Shown here piece by piece: positions 54,162-62,078 of a DNA stretch of 64,000 bases; the first letter of the stretch is position 1, and every line of letters begins with the position of its first letter. The position numbers were made by a program, and so were the translations under genes. The DNA lies in the NCBI RefSeq assembly GCF_947502445.1, contig NZ_CANMZW010000014.1, forward strand, positions 60,755 through 124,754, written 5' to 3'. The notes under the pieces were generated by a model. It worked only from the letters and a program-made list of their open reading frames with translations. It was not told where the DNA came from and ran no database searches. Source of the DNA: an uncultured Brevibacillus sp. GTDB lineage: Bacteria; Bacillota; Bacilli; Brevibacillales; Brevibacillaceae.

Positions 54162-54251
54162 CGTAATATTGTCGTGGCTCATATTGTCCGAAATCTGGAG
54201 GATGTGGAAAAGCTGGTTGAAGCGGGGGCAAACCGTATCGGTACAGGGTAG
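54162..54251 (+). pseudogene. Deoxyribose-phosphate aldolase (DeoC) 3' remnant
   Basis: Thirty codons ending at TAG 54249 read I-V-R-N-L-E-D-V-E-K-L-V-E-A-G-A-N-R-I-G-T-G, the conserved C-terminal phosphate-binding helix region of DeoC (usual form G-x-R-T-x-E-D...M-x-x-A-G-A-x-R-I-G-T-S). No start and no remaining barrel are present. Confidence 0.6.
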
Positions 54252-54279
54252 GAGAGGCTTAACTCTTCCTACCTTTTTG
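54247..54279 (+). terminator. Terminator after the phosphoesterase operon
   Basis: GGTAGGAGAG pairs with CTCTTCCTACC (one bulge), followed by five T. It was probably the deoC terminator and now ends the nine-gene operon. Confidence 0.8.
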
Positions 54280-54333
54280 TGTTGGTATGATTGCTGTGAA
54301 TCAGTCCCAAGTGCAGTGCAAGACAAAGCGACA

Positions 54334-54386
54334 TTGACTGCTTTTAAATAGGATGATTATAATATATTATGACCATCATATTTAAA
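54334..54386 (+). promoter_or_regulatory. Promoter and TetR-operator-like element of the lpd-like gene
   Basis: TTGACT (54334-54339), 18 bp, TATAAT (54358-54363). The spacer holds TTTAAATAGGATGAT, and the inverse arm ATCATATTTAAA lies at 54375-54386. The same 12-mer TTTAAATATGAT occurs in the promoter of the neighbouring tetR gene, so this is a likely shared operator. Confidence 0.65.
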
Positions 54387-54403
54387 CGTAGGAGGATATG
54401 AAT

Positions 54404-55813
54404 ATGAACCAGCTTAATCCGGTGGACACATTGGTTATTGGATCAGGTCCGGGAGGCTATATGGCGGCGCTAAAATCCGCACAGCTTGGAATGAAGACGG
54501 CAGTTGTAGAACGTGACCAAATTGGCGGAGTCTGCACCCATGTGGGCTGCATTCCTTCTAAAGCATTGATTGCAGAGTCGCATCGCTACAATACGTACAA
54601 GCAATGGAACAACACTGCTGCTTCCATCTCTTTTGAGCATGCCCAGGCTTTCAAACAAGCTGTCGTCAACAAGCAATCCGGCGGAGTCAATTATTTGTTA
54701 AAGTCGGCCGGAGTAACGATTCTCACAGGAGAGGCAAGCTTGATCGGTGAACACACAGTAGCAATAAAAAAAGCGGGAACGGATCAAAAGCTTTCATTTA
54801 AACACGCTGTTCTGGCAACGGGTTCCCGACCGATTGAACTGCAGGCGTTGCCGTTTGGAGGACGTATCTTGTCATCCACAGAGGCTCTTTCGCTTTCTCA
54901 AATACCAACCAGCTTGGTCATCATTGGTGGTGGATATATTGGGGTTGAACTGGGACAAATGTATGCCAAATTCGCCACCAAGGTGACAATTCTGGAGGGA
55001 GGAGGACAAGTGCTGCCAGGGTTTGAAGCCGATCTTGCCGCACCTGTTATCCGTCAATTGAACGATGATGGCATCACCATCATTACAGGGGCGATAGCCA
55101 TAAAAGCAGAACAGCATGCTGATTCGCTTACACTCCATTATTTGAAAAATCAAGAACAGCATCTTGTTAAAGCGGAGTATGCGCTTGTGACTGTAGGAAG
55201 AAAGGCGAATACAGACGGGAACTTAGGGCTGGGGCACATTGGAGTACAGATGTCGAGCAATGGACTCATCGAAACTGACGAACAGTGCAGGACGTCGATT
55301 CCGCATATTTTCGCAATTGGAGATATTGTTAAGGGTCCGGCGCTTGCCCACAAAGCATCTTATGAAGCGAAGGTTGCGGTAGAAGCCATTGCTGGTGAGT
55401 CTTCTGCCGTTGATTACAAAGCGATCCCGCTTGTCGTTTTTTCTGAACCGGAGCTTGCAAGCGTTGGACTGACTGAAACAGAATGCAAAGCAAAAGCTAT
55501 TCCGGTTGTTATTGGCAAATCCTCATTCTCCATAAATGGCAGATCATTGGCGCTGAAAGCACCAGAAGGTTTTGTCAAAATGATTGCAGACCAGGCATCT
55601 GGAATTGTAATGGGTGCACAAATCGTTGGAGTAGAGGCTTCAACACTCATATCGGAACTTACACTTGCGATCGAGATGGGAGCGACCGTTGAGGATTTAG
55701 CTTTGACCATTCATCCTCATCCTACTTTGGGAGAGGTGATCATGGAGGCAGCAGAGAATGCCCTTAGAAAAATCATGAAGGATAGAAACAAAGAAAAGGC
55801 TGTCCCTAATTGA
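54404..55813 (+). CDS. Dihydrolipoamide dehydrogenase-like flavoprotein
   Basis: 469 residues from ATG 54404, eight bases after GGAGG (an ATG at 54398 is too close). FAD motif G-S-G-P-G-G near 14; the redox disulfide lies in the G-G-V-C-T-H-V-G-C-I-P-S-K context, with the Thr-His replacing the usual Leu-Asn. NAD motif G-G-G-Y-I-G near 176, and C-terminal active-site H-P-H-P-T-L-G-E, where most have T-L-S-E. No 2-oxoacid dehydrogenase genes are nearby, so it probably serves another disulfide or lipoyl protein. The adjacent tetR gene shares its operator. Confidence 0.87.
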   Translation: MNQLNPVDTLVIGSGPGGYMAALKSAQLGMKTAVVERDQIGGVCTHVGCIPSKALIAESHRYNTYKQWNNTAASISFEHAQAFKQAVVNKQSGGVNYLLKSAGVTILTGEASLIGEHTVAIKKAGTDQKLSFKHAVLATGSRPIELQALPFGGRILSSTEALSLSQIPTSLVIIGGGYIGVELGQMYAKFATKVTILEGGGQVLPGFEADLAAPVIRQLNDDGITIITGAIAIKAEQHADSLTLHYLKNQEQHLVKAEYALVTVGRKANTDGNLGLGHIGVQMSSNGLIETDEQCRTSIPHIFAIGDIVKGPALAHKASYEAKVAVEAIAGESSAVDYKAIPLVVFSEPELASVGLTETECKAKAIPVVIGKSSFSINGRSLALKAPEGFVKMIADQASGIVMGAQIVGVEASTLISELTLAIEMGATVEDLALTIHPHPTLGEVIMEAAENALRKIMKDRNKEKAVPN

Positions 55814-55837
55814 CACTTTAAATATGATAGTTATAAT
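55810..55837 (+). promoter_or_regulatory. Promoter and operator of the tetR-like gene
   Basis: TTGACA (55810-55815) overlaps the lpd stop codon; 16 bp later comes TATAAT (55832-55837). The spacer contains TTTAAATATGAT (55817-55828), the element also found in the lpd promoter, implying autoregulation. Confidence 0.65.
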
Positions 55838-55874
55838 TTTTTGTAACAAATCATGTTTTACGGGAGTGATTGGC

Positions 55875-56453
55875 ATGCCTTATACCCAAACACATAAAAT
55901 GAAGGTTCGCGAAAAAATCGTGGGAAGTGCTGCGGAAGCATTCCGCAAGAACGGCATCAAAGAAGTGAGTGTGCCGCAAATCATGAAGGGTGCGGGATTA
56001 ACCCACGGCGGTTTTTACGCTCATTTTGCGAATAAAGATCAGCTTGTCGCCGAAGCGTGTCGGAAAGCGCTTGAAGAAACGATAGATCTTCTGCGAAATG
56101 CTGCGGAGCATAAAGCGGATGATTTAAAGATACAAACGGTCATTGACTATTACCTAAGCACAGCTCATCGGGACATGTTGGAAAAAAGCTGCATTCTTCC
56201 CACTTTGTCCAGTGAAATCTCACGTTCATCCGAAGATATCCGTGAGACATTTACGGAGGAGCTCACACGGTTCATTTCCTTTATTTCTGGAATGGTTGGA
56301 AACAACGATCAGAAAAGCATGGCTCTTATTAGTTCAATGGTTGGCGCACTGTTGCTTGCGCGTTCGGTAAATGACTCCGAATTAAGCCAGAACATTCTTG
56401 ATGCCAGTAAACGTTATGCCAAGGAGCTAGTCTCGATCCATACATCTTCTTAA
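55875..56453 (+). CDS. TetR/AcrR-family repressor
   Basis: 192 residues from ATG 55875, behind GGGAGTGATT. N-terminal helix-turn-helix with A-A-E-A-F-R-K-N-G-I-K-E-V-S-V and G-L-T-H-G-G-F-Y-A-H-F-A-N-K-D-Q-L-V, the classic TetR recognition segment; the rest is the helical effector and dimer domain. It probably represses itself and the upstream flavoprotein gene through the shared TTTAAATATGAT element. Confidence 0.87.
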   Translation: MPYTQTHKMKVREKIVGSAAEAFRKNGIKEVSVPQIMKGAGLTHGGFYAHFANKDQLVAEACRKALEETIDLLRNAAEHKADDLKIQTVIDYYLSTAHRDMLEKSCILPTLSSEISRSSEDIRETFTEELTRFISFISGMVGNNDQKSMALISSMVGALLLARSVNDSELSQNILDASKRYAKELVSIHTSS

Positions 56454-56467
56454 GGGAGTTGTGCAAT

Positions 56468-57811
56468 GTGGCAAAGTCAATAATAAATGACCATCCTACT
56501 GTTAAGCTGTACCACAAGAAACGAGAAGCGGCAGAGGAGATGCACATAGCCCCTGTTGATACGCAGTGGCTGCGGGATCTATGTCTCGATGCAGGAGCTG
56601 ACGATGTCGGATTCGTCTCTATCAGCCGGACTGAACTCGATGCCCAGCGCCAAGAAATTTTAAGTTTGTTTCCCCAAGCCCGGACACTGATCAGTTTCGT
56701 CTGCAAAATGAATCGTGAACCTTTGCGTTCAACGGCCAGGTCCATTGCCAATGCGGAATTTCATCATGTGATTGATGACGTGACACATATCGGACATCAA
56801 ATCGTGAAAGAGCTTGAAGCGAGAGGCATCAAGGCGTTGAATCCGCCTGCTGGGTTCCCGATGGAGGTTACTAGTGGCGGCAAGTCATGGGTCATTTCTC
56901 ATAAACCGATTGCGGTTGCAGCCGGACTCGGACAAATCGGTATCCACAGAAATGTCATTCATCCCAAATTTGGTAACTTCATTTTGCTCGGAACGATCCT
57001 GACGAATGCGGAATTGACCTCAGAAAGCCAGCCGATGGATTACAATCCGTGTTTGGAGTGCAAATTGTGCGTGGCTGCCTGTCCGGTAGGTGCGATTGGC
57101 TCTGACGGTCACTTTAATTTCTCTGCCTGCTATACACACAACTATCGAGAGTTTTCCGGAGGCTTTACTGATTGGGTGGAAACAATAGCCGACAGCAAAA
57201 ATTCAAAAGATTACAGAGCCAAAGTCAATGACGCAGAAACGGCTTCCATGTGGCAAAGTCTCTCTTTTGGAGCAAATTATAAAGCTGCGTACTGCTTATC
57301 TGTTTGTCCTGCTGGAGAAGATGTGATTGGCCCTTTTCTTGCTGATCGCAAAAGTTTTTTCCAGGAGGTTGCCAAACCGTTACAGGATAAAAAGGAAATG
57401 GTGTATGTCGTACCGAACTCCGACGCTGAGGAACATGTCAGAAAGCGTTTTCCGCATAAAGAAGTTCGTCTTGTGAGCAATGGCTTGCGCTCAAAATCAA
57501 TCCGGGCATTTTTGGCCGGTCTTCCCCATATGTTTCAAAGAAATCAAGCTAAAGATTTAGTGGCTACCTATCATTTTACTTTTACGGGACAAGAAGAAGC
57601 TCAAGCAACGATTGTCATTTCTGACAAGACCATTTCTGTAAAAATGGGACATATCGGGGATGCAGATTTCCAGCTTATCGCGGACAGTAAAACCTGGATT
57701 CGTCTGCTATCCAAAGAAACAGGGATATTATCAGCTGTCCTCTCCCGAAAAATTCGCACGAAAGGCCCTGTAAAGCTGCTCAAGGCATTTAGCAGATGCT
57801 TTCCGTCGTAA
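56468..57811 (+). CDS. QueG-like 4Fe-4S protein fused to a C-terminal SCP2 domain
   Basis: 447 residues from GTG 56468, nine bases after GGGAG; a TTG at 56459 is too close. An N-terminal QueG/reductive-dehalogenase-like region (about 25-185) precedes a ferredoxin motif C-L-E-C-K-L-C-V-A-A-C-P near 193-204 and a second C-L-S-V-C-P. The last ~100 residues form an SCP2-like lipid-binding domain (I-V-I-S-D-K-T-I-S-V-K, then I-R-T-K-G-P-V-K-L-L). It is not a true QueG, because that enzyme lacks the SCP2 domain. Function unknown; a redox step on a bound hydrophobic molecule is plausible. It lies 14 bp after tetR. Confidence 0.8.
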   Translation: MAKSIINDHPTVKLYHKKREAAEEMHIAPVDTQWLRDLCLDAGADDVGFVSISRTELDAQRQEILSLFPQARTLISFVCKMNREPLRSTARSIANAEFHHVIDDVTHIGHQIVKELEARGIKALNPPAGFPMEVTSGGKSWVISHKPIAVAAGLGQIGIHRNVIHPKFGNFILLGTILTNAELTSESQPMDYNPCLECKLCVAACPVGAIGSDGHFNFSACYTHNYREFSGGFTDWVETIADSKNSKDYRAKVNDAETASMWQSLSFGANYKAAYCLSVCPAGEDVIGPFLADRKSFFQEVAKPLQDKKEMVYVVPNSDAEEHVRKRFPHKEVRLVSNGLRSKSIRAFLAGLPHMFQRNQAKDLVATYHFTFTGQEEAQATIVISDKTISVKMGHIGDADFQLIADSKTWIRLLSKETGILSAVLSRKIRTKGPVKLLKAFSRCFPS

Positions 57812-57967
57812 CAACAAACAAGCAAGAAGTAACCCTTTCTTGCAAGGAGTGGAACAGAATCATTACCAAGGTAAGGATTCTACTATCGAAAAGCCAGGAA
57901 GCTTGCTGAGAGCACTAAAGCTGCTTTGATTTTAAGCCAACTTAAGTTGGACTGGGTTAACATCACC

Positions 57968-58007
57968 TTCCCGGATGTGAGCTGAAAATTCATATCCGGG
58001 AATTTTT
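57968..58007 (+). terminator. Terminator after the Fe-S/SCP2 gene
   Basis: TTCCCGGAT pairs with ATCCGGGAA, followed by five T. The 156 bp between the gene end and this stem show small hairpins but no coding frame. Confidence 0.85.
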
Positions 58008-58029
58008 ATGCATTTTTTCAAAAAAACCA

Positions 58030-58060
58030 TTGAGTCTCCAACCACTGGAGAGTTTATCAT
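58030..58060 (+). promoter_or_regulatory. MerR-type promoter, copy 1 (serine hydrolase)
   Basis: TTGAGT (58030-58035), exactly 19 bp, TATCAT (58055-58060). The spacer dyad is TCTCCA-ACCAC-TGGAGA with perfect 6-bp arms. The same element recurs at 59688. The controlling MerR protein is not adjacent. Confidence 0.75.
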
Positions 58061-58167
58061 GGTGAGAGGGGGGAGGAGCTCTTTCAGAAAAATAGGTAGA
58101 AATTTGCCAATTGTTTGTAAGCGGTTACACGAATGCAGAAAGTAAAAGACATGGGAGGGGAGTAATC

Positions 58168-59586
58168 ATGAAAGGCACAGAATGGAAACAATCATTTGAA
58201 GAGTATATGAAAAAAATAACGGAGTCAGCCAAGGTCCCAGGTACTTCTGTCGGATTGGCCAAAGAGGGTGAGCTAGTCTATCACCAGGGGTTTGGCTACA
58301 GGGATGTGGAGATGAAAGCAAGCATCACTCCAGATACGGTTTTCGGTATTGGGTCCGTCACGAAGTCATTTACTTGCGTAGCAATCATGCAGTTGCAGGA
58401 AGCAGGCAAGCTGTCTGTTCATGATCCGATTGTAAAGCATATTCCAGAATTTCGGCTAAAAGGTGGCAAAAGCGTCGAAGGTATTACCATTCATCACTTT
58501 ATGACACATTCATCAGGCTTGCCAACGCTTCCCTCTTTGGGCTACGCAATGAAGCGGACCATGCTGGATGATCCAGCTGCTAGCGAGATTGAATACGATA
58601 TTCATAATCATGAGTCGATTGACACGTATACAGACCTTCTGGATTATATCGCATCGTTCGACTTTGAGTTGCTTGGACCCCCAGGCACTGAGCTTGCCTA
58701 TAACAATGATGCTTACGGGCTGTTAGGTCTAGTCATTGAAAGGGCAAGTGGGCAGTCATATGAGCAGTTCATAAAGAAGCATATCCTGGAAGCTGCGGGA
58801 ATGAAGCATAGCGTATTTCTCGTAGAGGAGCTCGGGGATTATGCTGATCTTGCAACCTGTTACGCCAACAGAATCACAGACGGAGCCCACGAAGTGTACG
58901 CTGCCCCTATCTGGTGGGACGCTCCGGCTATGCGTGCAGCAGGATTTCTCAAAGCATCTGTCCGCGATATGTTAAAATATACCGAGATTTTCCGCAACGA
59001 AGGTATGGTAGGGAAGGAACGAATCCTATCAGCAAAAAGCGTGGAACAAATGATTTCACCACATGTAAAGCTGGGAACAAATCAGTACTATGGCTACGGT
59101 CTGATCGTTCATCCAAACTATCACGGTGCTCGTTTAATTGAGCATACAGGAGGCATCAAAGGAGTCGCCGCTCAAATGTTCATCGCGAAAGAAACCGGGA
59201 TTACTGCTATGATCTTAAATAATAGTATGAGCGCCCCTGCAGGCAGTATGATGTCTGGACTCGTTTGCAGTTTGCAGTCGCTGTCAGTGGATACCCCGCC
59301 ATATACCTATCCTGACATTGATTTACCTACAGATCGTCTGCCTGAGTATGTAGGCAACTACAAGGCACATGCCGGCATAGGGATGACAGTAGAAGTGGAA
59401 GCAGAAAAATTGGTGTTGACGATGAACAAAGCGAAAATTCCGTTGCGATCAGTTGAAGAGGATGGCTTTGCCCTTAACGTAGGTGGCAACGAAAACGTGC
59501 TGCGATTTACCCGAGACGTACAAGGTAACGTGAATCGTATGAACTTGGGCGGTTTGATGCCATTGATCAAAGAGAAAGTAGTATAA
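58168..59586 (+). CDS. Serine hydrolase, beta-lactamase class C / PBP4*-like
   Basis: 472 residues from ATG 58168, seven bases after GGGAGGGGAG. The catalytic S-x-x-K is S63-V-T-K66 in G-I-G-S-V-T-K-S-F-T; Y-N-N lies near 186 in E-L-A-Y-N-N-D-A-Y-G; the third motif is H-T-G near 332 (E-H-T-G-G-I-K-G). A C-terminal lipocalin-like extension (about 395-472) follows. No signal peptide is seen. Relatives include D-amino-acid peptidases and esterases. It lies behind a MerR-type promoter, so it is probably induced by a small molecule, perhaps an antibiotic it inactivates. Confidence 0.87.
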   Translation: MKGTEWKQSFEEYMKKITESAKVPGTSVGLAKEGELVYHQGFGYRDVEMKASITPDTVFGIGSVTKSFTCVAIMQLQEAGKLSVHDPIVKHIPEFRLKGGKSVEGITIHHFMTHSSGLPTLPSLGYAMKRTMLDDPAASEIEYDIHNHESIDTYTDLLDYIASFDFELLGPPGTELAYNNDAYGLLGLVIERASGQSYEQFIKKHILEAAGMKHSVFLVEELGDYADLATCYANRITDGAHEVYAAPIWWDAPAMRAAGFLKASVRDMLKYTEIFRNEGMVGKERILSAKSVEQMISPHVKLGTNQYYGYGLIVHPNYHGARLIEHTGGIKGVAAQMFIAKETGITAMILNNSMSAPAGSMMSGLVCSLQSLSVDTPPYTYPDIDLPTDRLPEYVGNYKAHAGIGMTVEVEAEKLVLTMNKAKIPLRSVEEDGFALNVGGNENVLRFTRDVQGNVNRMNLGGLMPLIKEKVV

Positions 59587-59631
59587 CAACAAGACACATA
59601 CAGCGAAATCATAGCACCTAAACCTTCCCAG

Positions 59632-59664
59632 ACCGATTATATTCCTGCAAGGGAAGGTATCCCT
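59632..59664 (+). terminator. Terminator of the serine hydrolase gene
   Basis: ACCTTCCC (59632-59639) pairs with GGGAAGGT (59651-59658), followed by T-rich sequence. Confidence 0.6.
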
Positions 59665-59687
59665 TTTGTTTTTTCCAAAAAATTACA

Positions 59688-59718
59688 TTGAGTCTCCAAT
59701 CACTGGAGAGTTTATGAT
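59688..59718 (+). promoter_or_regulatory. MerR-type promoter, copy 2
   Basis: TTGAGT (59688-59693), 19 bp, TATGAT (59713-59718), with the dyad TCTCCA-ATCAC-TGGAGA. It differs from the copy at 58030 at a single spacer base and one -10 base. The A/T-rich 20 bp upstream are similar too, suggesting duplication. Confidence 0.75.
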
Positions 59719-59730
59719 GAAGAAGGTAAA

Positions 59731-60177
59731 TTGACGGCCGAACAAATTGCTGCTTTGAATGAAATAGAGAAAATGCTGGATGACCCTACATTTATTGCGG
59801 AAGCAAAACTCAGTGTGATACCTTACCTGAACATGATTCTGTTGGGCAAAATAGATATTCCGACTTGGGAGCTATCTATGCAGGAAATCTCAAGTCGATT
59901 AATTGATGCCGTACAGCAAAAAGCTACGTATGACAGCGAGGTTGTTGAGTCGATTATTCACGATTATGTCGCCAATTTTGCAAAAGGAGAGAATGTTCCC
60001 TATACGCCTGCTTATTTTCGAAAATTTTCCAAAAAAGTGGTCTCACTTGATACACATAAAGTTGATTGTTTTATTCTTCAATGTATTACGTTAAATCCTC
60101 GCCTGAAATGGATGACACAAGCTCATGGGTTATTGGTGAAAGGGATACAACGGCTTGCCCAACTGGAACACGAGTAA
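59731..60177 (+). CDS. Small helical protein under MerR-type promoter, unidentified
   Basis: 148 residues from TTG 59731, four bases after AGAAGG. Predicted almost entirely helical (I-A-A-L-N-E-I-E-K-M-L-D-D, then A-K-L-S-V-I-P-Y-L-N-M-I-L-L-G). No family is recognised with confidence. The composition would suit the effector domain of a MerR-type regulator that has lost its DNA-binding part, or a TipAS-like drug-binding protein. The predicted transcription start (about 59725) falls almost on the ribosome site, so the leader is extremely short, which is odd and may mean that a 5' segment was deleted. Confidence 0.55.
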   Translation: MTAEQIAALNEIEKMLDDPTFIAEAKLSVIPYLNMILLGKIDIPTWELSMQEISSRLIDAVQQKATYDSEVVESIIHDYVANFAKGENVPYTPAYFRKFSKKVVSLDTHKVDCFILQCITLNPRLKWMTQAHGLLVKGIQRLAQLEHE

Positions 60178-60303
60178 GAGATGAAAATAGTAGCTCTGGG
60201 CTAAAAAAATTCAAACTATTCCGGATTCAAAAAACAAATATTTTGACGATATGTTGAATTGTAAAGTGAACGAGCAATCAGTCATGTCATCAAAACAACG
60301 CTG

Positions 60304-60317
60304 AAGGAAATTTCCTT
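60304..60317. repeat. 14-bp perfect palindrome upstream of the TolC-like gene
   Basis: AAGGAAATTTCCTT, 59 bp before the start codon. Possible operator; otherwise the 60178-60375 gap is A/T-rich without clear features. Confidence 0.4.
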
Positions 60318-60375
60318 TAAAGTGACCTTTGTACGCCAATATAACTATCCCATCATAAAGAGGTGAAATTTCAGA

Positions 60376-61488
60376 ATGAATAAAATAAAGATTAACTCCA
60401 TTCTTTCTGTAACCTTTTTAACCTGCTTTTTTTGCATCGCATCACCTAGCTTTGCTACAAAAAATACTTCTACTGATACAGAAAGTCCAGAAATATTAAC
60501 CATCGAAAGAGCAATAGAGCTAGTGAAAGCCGCAGATCCAGAGTTGTCGATTGCTCGTCTTAACGCTGAAAATGATGAACTAAATATGCGTCTCGCTAAC
60601 ATGGCGTATCGATTGGTCGATTCTGATTCAATTGATTCGGTGGCAGTTGCTGTGCAAAAGTACATCCCCAAAGCACAAAGAGATCTAAGTGCGCGCGTAA
60701 GCAAGCTTTATAAAGAAGCGCTACCGGGTACTTTAAAGGCAAAGGCAATTCAATCCTACTATCATTTATTAGAAGCATACAACAATAAAGAGTGGAAAAA
60801 ACATCGCTATCAAAGAGTTAATGAGTTGGCAGTAGTGGTAAAGGAAATGGCAAGAAGACACGAGACCACAAGCATTCCGGTAGAAAATACTATGCTAGTG
60901 GAAACAAGATTGGCAAGTACACAAGTTGGGTGGTTAGAGGCTGAACGGAAATGGAGTGAAACGAAAATCAAGCAAAATGAAATATTAGGTGTAGATGCTC
61001 AGAAAGATTGGTTGCTTTCACCTGGGCAAGATACCGCGACGGAAGACCCTCCAATCACATTTGAAGACGCCATTGCGTCCCTGACAACAGATACAAGCAC
61101 TCGTGTTCAAAAAAAGGGAGATGTACAGATCGCACAGTTACATGTCGATTTGGTCAATAGATATTCAGTCCCCTCTACTGATCCAGGGAAAATTGCTAGA
61201 AACAATTTGGAAAAAGCGAATCTAGAATTAGAAAAGATGAACAGAGCGAATATCTTTGCTATATACAGTCTTTACCAAAGTTATGAGGACGGATATAAAC
61301 TCTTACAGACATGTAAGAGGGCAGTCGAAATTGCTACAGACAATTACAATAAGATGATTGCACAATTTAAACTGGGGCTTACAGGTACTGCAGAAGTTTT
61401 GCAGGCGGAACAAGAATTAGCCCATCTAGAGAATCGATATGTAGAGGCAGAAAATAGCTTTAATGAAATAAGATTGAATTTTCAGTGA
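60376..61488 (+). CDS. TolC/OEP-like secreted coiled-coil protein
   Basis: 370 residues with a cleavable signal peptide (about 1-27, S-P-S-F-A-T). Two long helical regions each resemble half of an outer-membrane efflux protein repeat: T-I-E-R-A-I-E-L-V-K-A-A-D-P-E-L near 41-56 is the classic repeat start, and K-L-G-L-T-G-T-A-E-V-L-Q-A-E-Q-E-L-A near 334-350 the classic repeat end. TolC has 12-strand beta-barrel segments, which are not evident here. In a monoderm the protein cannot be an outer-membrane channel; it may be a wall-spanning or adaptor-like helical protein. AGAGGTG precedes ATG 60376. Confidence 0.65.
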   Translation: MNKIKINSILSVTFLTCFFCIASPSFATKNTSTDTESPEILTIERAIELVKAADPELSIARLNAENDELNMRLANMAYRLVDSDSIDSVAVAVQKYIPKAQRDLSARVSKLYKEALPGTLKAKAIQSYYHLLEAYNNKEWKKHRYQRVNELAVVVKEMARRHETTSIPVENTMLVETRLASTQVGWLEAERKWSETKIKQNEILGVDAQKDWLLSPGQDTATEDPPITFEDAIASLTTDTSTRVQKKGDVQIAQLHVDLVNRYSVPSTDPGKIARNNLEKANLELEKMNRANIFAIYSLYQSYEDGYKLLQTCKRAVEIATDNYNKMIAQFKLGLTGTAEVLQAEQELAHLENRYVEAENSFNEIRLNFQ

Positions 61489-61606
61489 ACTAAATAATGC
61501 TCTCATTTATTTCGTCATAAGGAATATTTGTGAATATATCCCCCAATTTATCAAGAGTGTTCTTTAAATAAATCGAATATTTTATAGCTTTAAACTTTAA
61601 GAGGTG

Positions 61607-61650
61607 GCGTCAGTTTTAGACATTGATTTCGTCTAAGACTGACGTTTCTT
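61607..61650 (+). terminator. Terminator of the TolC-like gene
   Basis: GCGTCAGTTTTAGAC pairs with GTCTAAGACTGACG (one mismatch) around ATTGATTTC, followed by TTTCTTT. Confidence 0.8.
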
Positions 61651-61900
61651 TGATGTTAGCTAACCTGAGGGAGCTGAAACGATAATACTAGCGATGATGG
61701 TTTGGGATTGACCTTGATATATTTTCAAGGTGTGAAACCTTGCTTTACTATGGAGAAGCAGAACCGCCAGTAATAGCAGTCTGGGGGGTTTTTTGTATCC
61801 GAAAACTCCCCACCTAGGGCACTAGAGAACCCACTAAAGGGGGGAGGTAATAAACCTGCATGTTTCGTATGGTAGAGGCAATTCATTCGGTTGGGTACAT
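61651..61900 (+). other. Structured intergenic region, possible leader RNA
   Basis: No coding frame is credible. Paired segments are packed together: CCTTGA/TCAAGG (61711-61730), a terminator-like AACCGCCAG/CTGGGGGGTT with six T ending at 61794, and CTCCCC/GGGGAG (61806-61846). They lie upstream of the MFS gene at 62079 and would suit a cis-acting leader with attenuation, or a small RNA. No known riboswitch consensus could be matched. Confidence 0.35.
61762..61794 (+). terminator. Terminator within the structured region
   Basis: AACCGCCAG pairs imperfectly with CTGGGGGGTT, followed by six T (61789-61794). Confidence 0.55.
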
Positions 61901-62078
61901 GGGTTAATCTTTAGCCTCAGGAAAAATTGCTAAACCAGATTAGAAACGATTACGTTAGGGGGGGTATTATTTTCTGATATTTCTGTATATAAAAGTTGTT
62001 ACTTTCTGTTTGGCAAGGTTGTCATTCTGTTTACTTTCTAACGCTCACTATTTTCAAATGGAAGAGAGGGTTAAAAAA

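Noticed and set aside
57812..57967. T-box or other leader RNA after the Fe-S/SCP2 gene
   Set aside because: No T-box consensus, no downstream amino-acid gene, and the region simply leads to a terminator.
61670..61720. Possible TPP riboswitch-like string (GCTGAAACGATAATACTAGCG)-type resemblance
   Set aside because: It vaguely resembles the second half of a THI box, but the obligatory CTGAGA element is missing and no thiamine gene is downstream.
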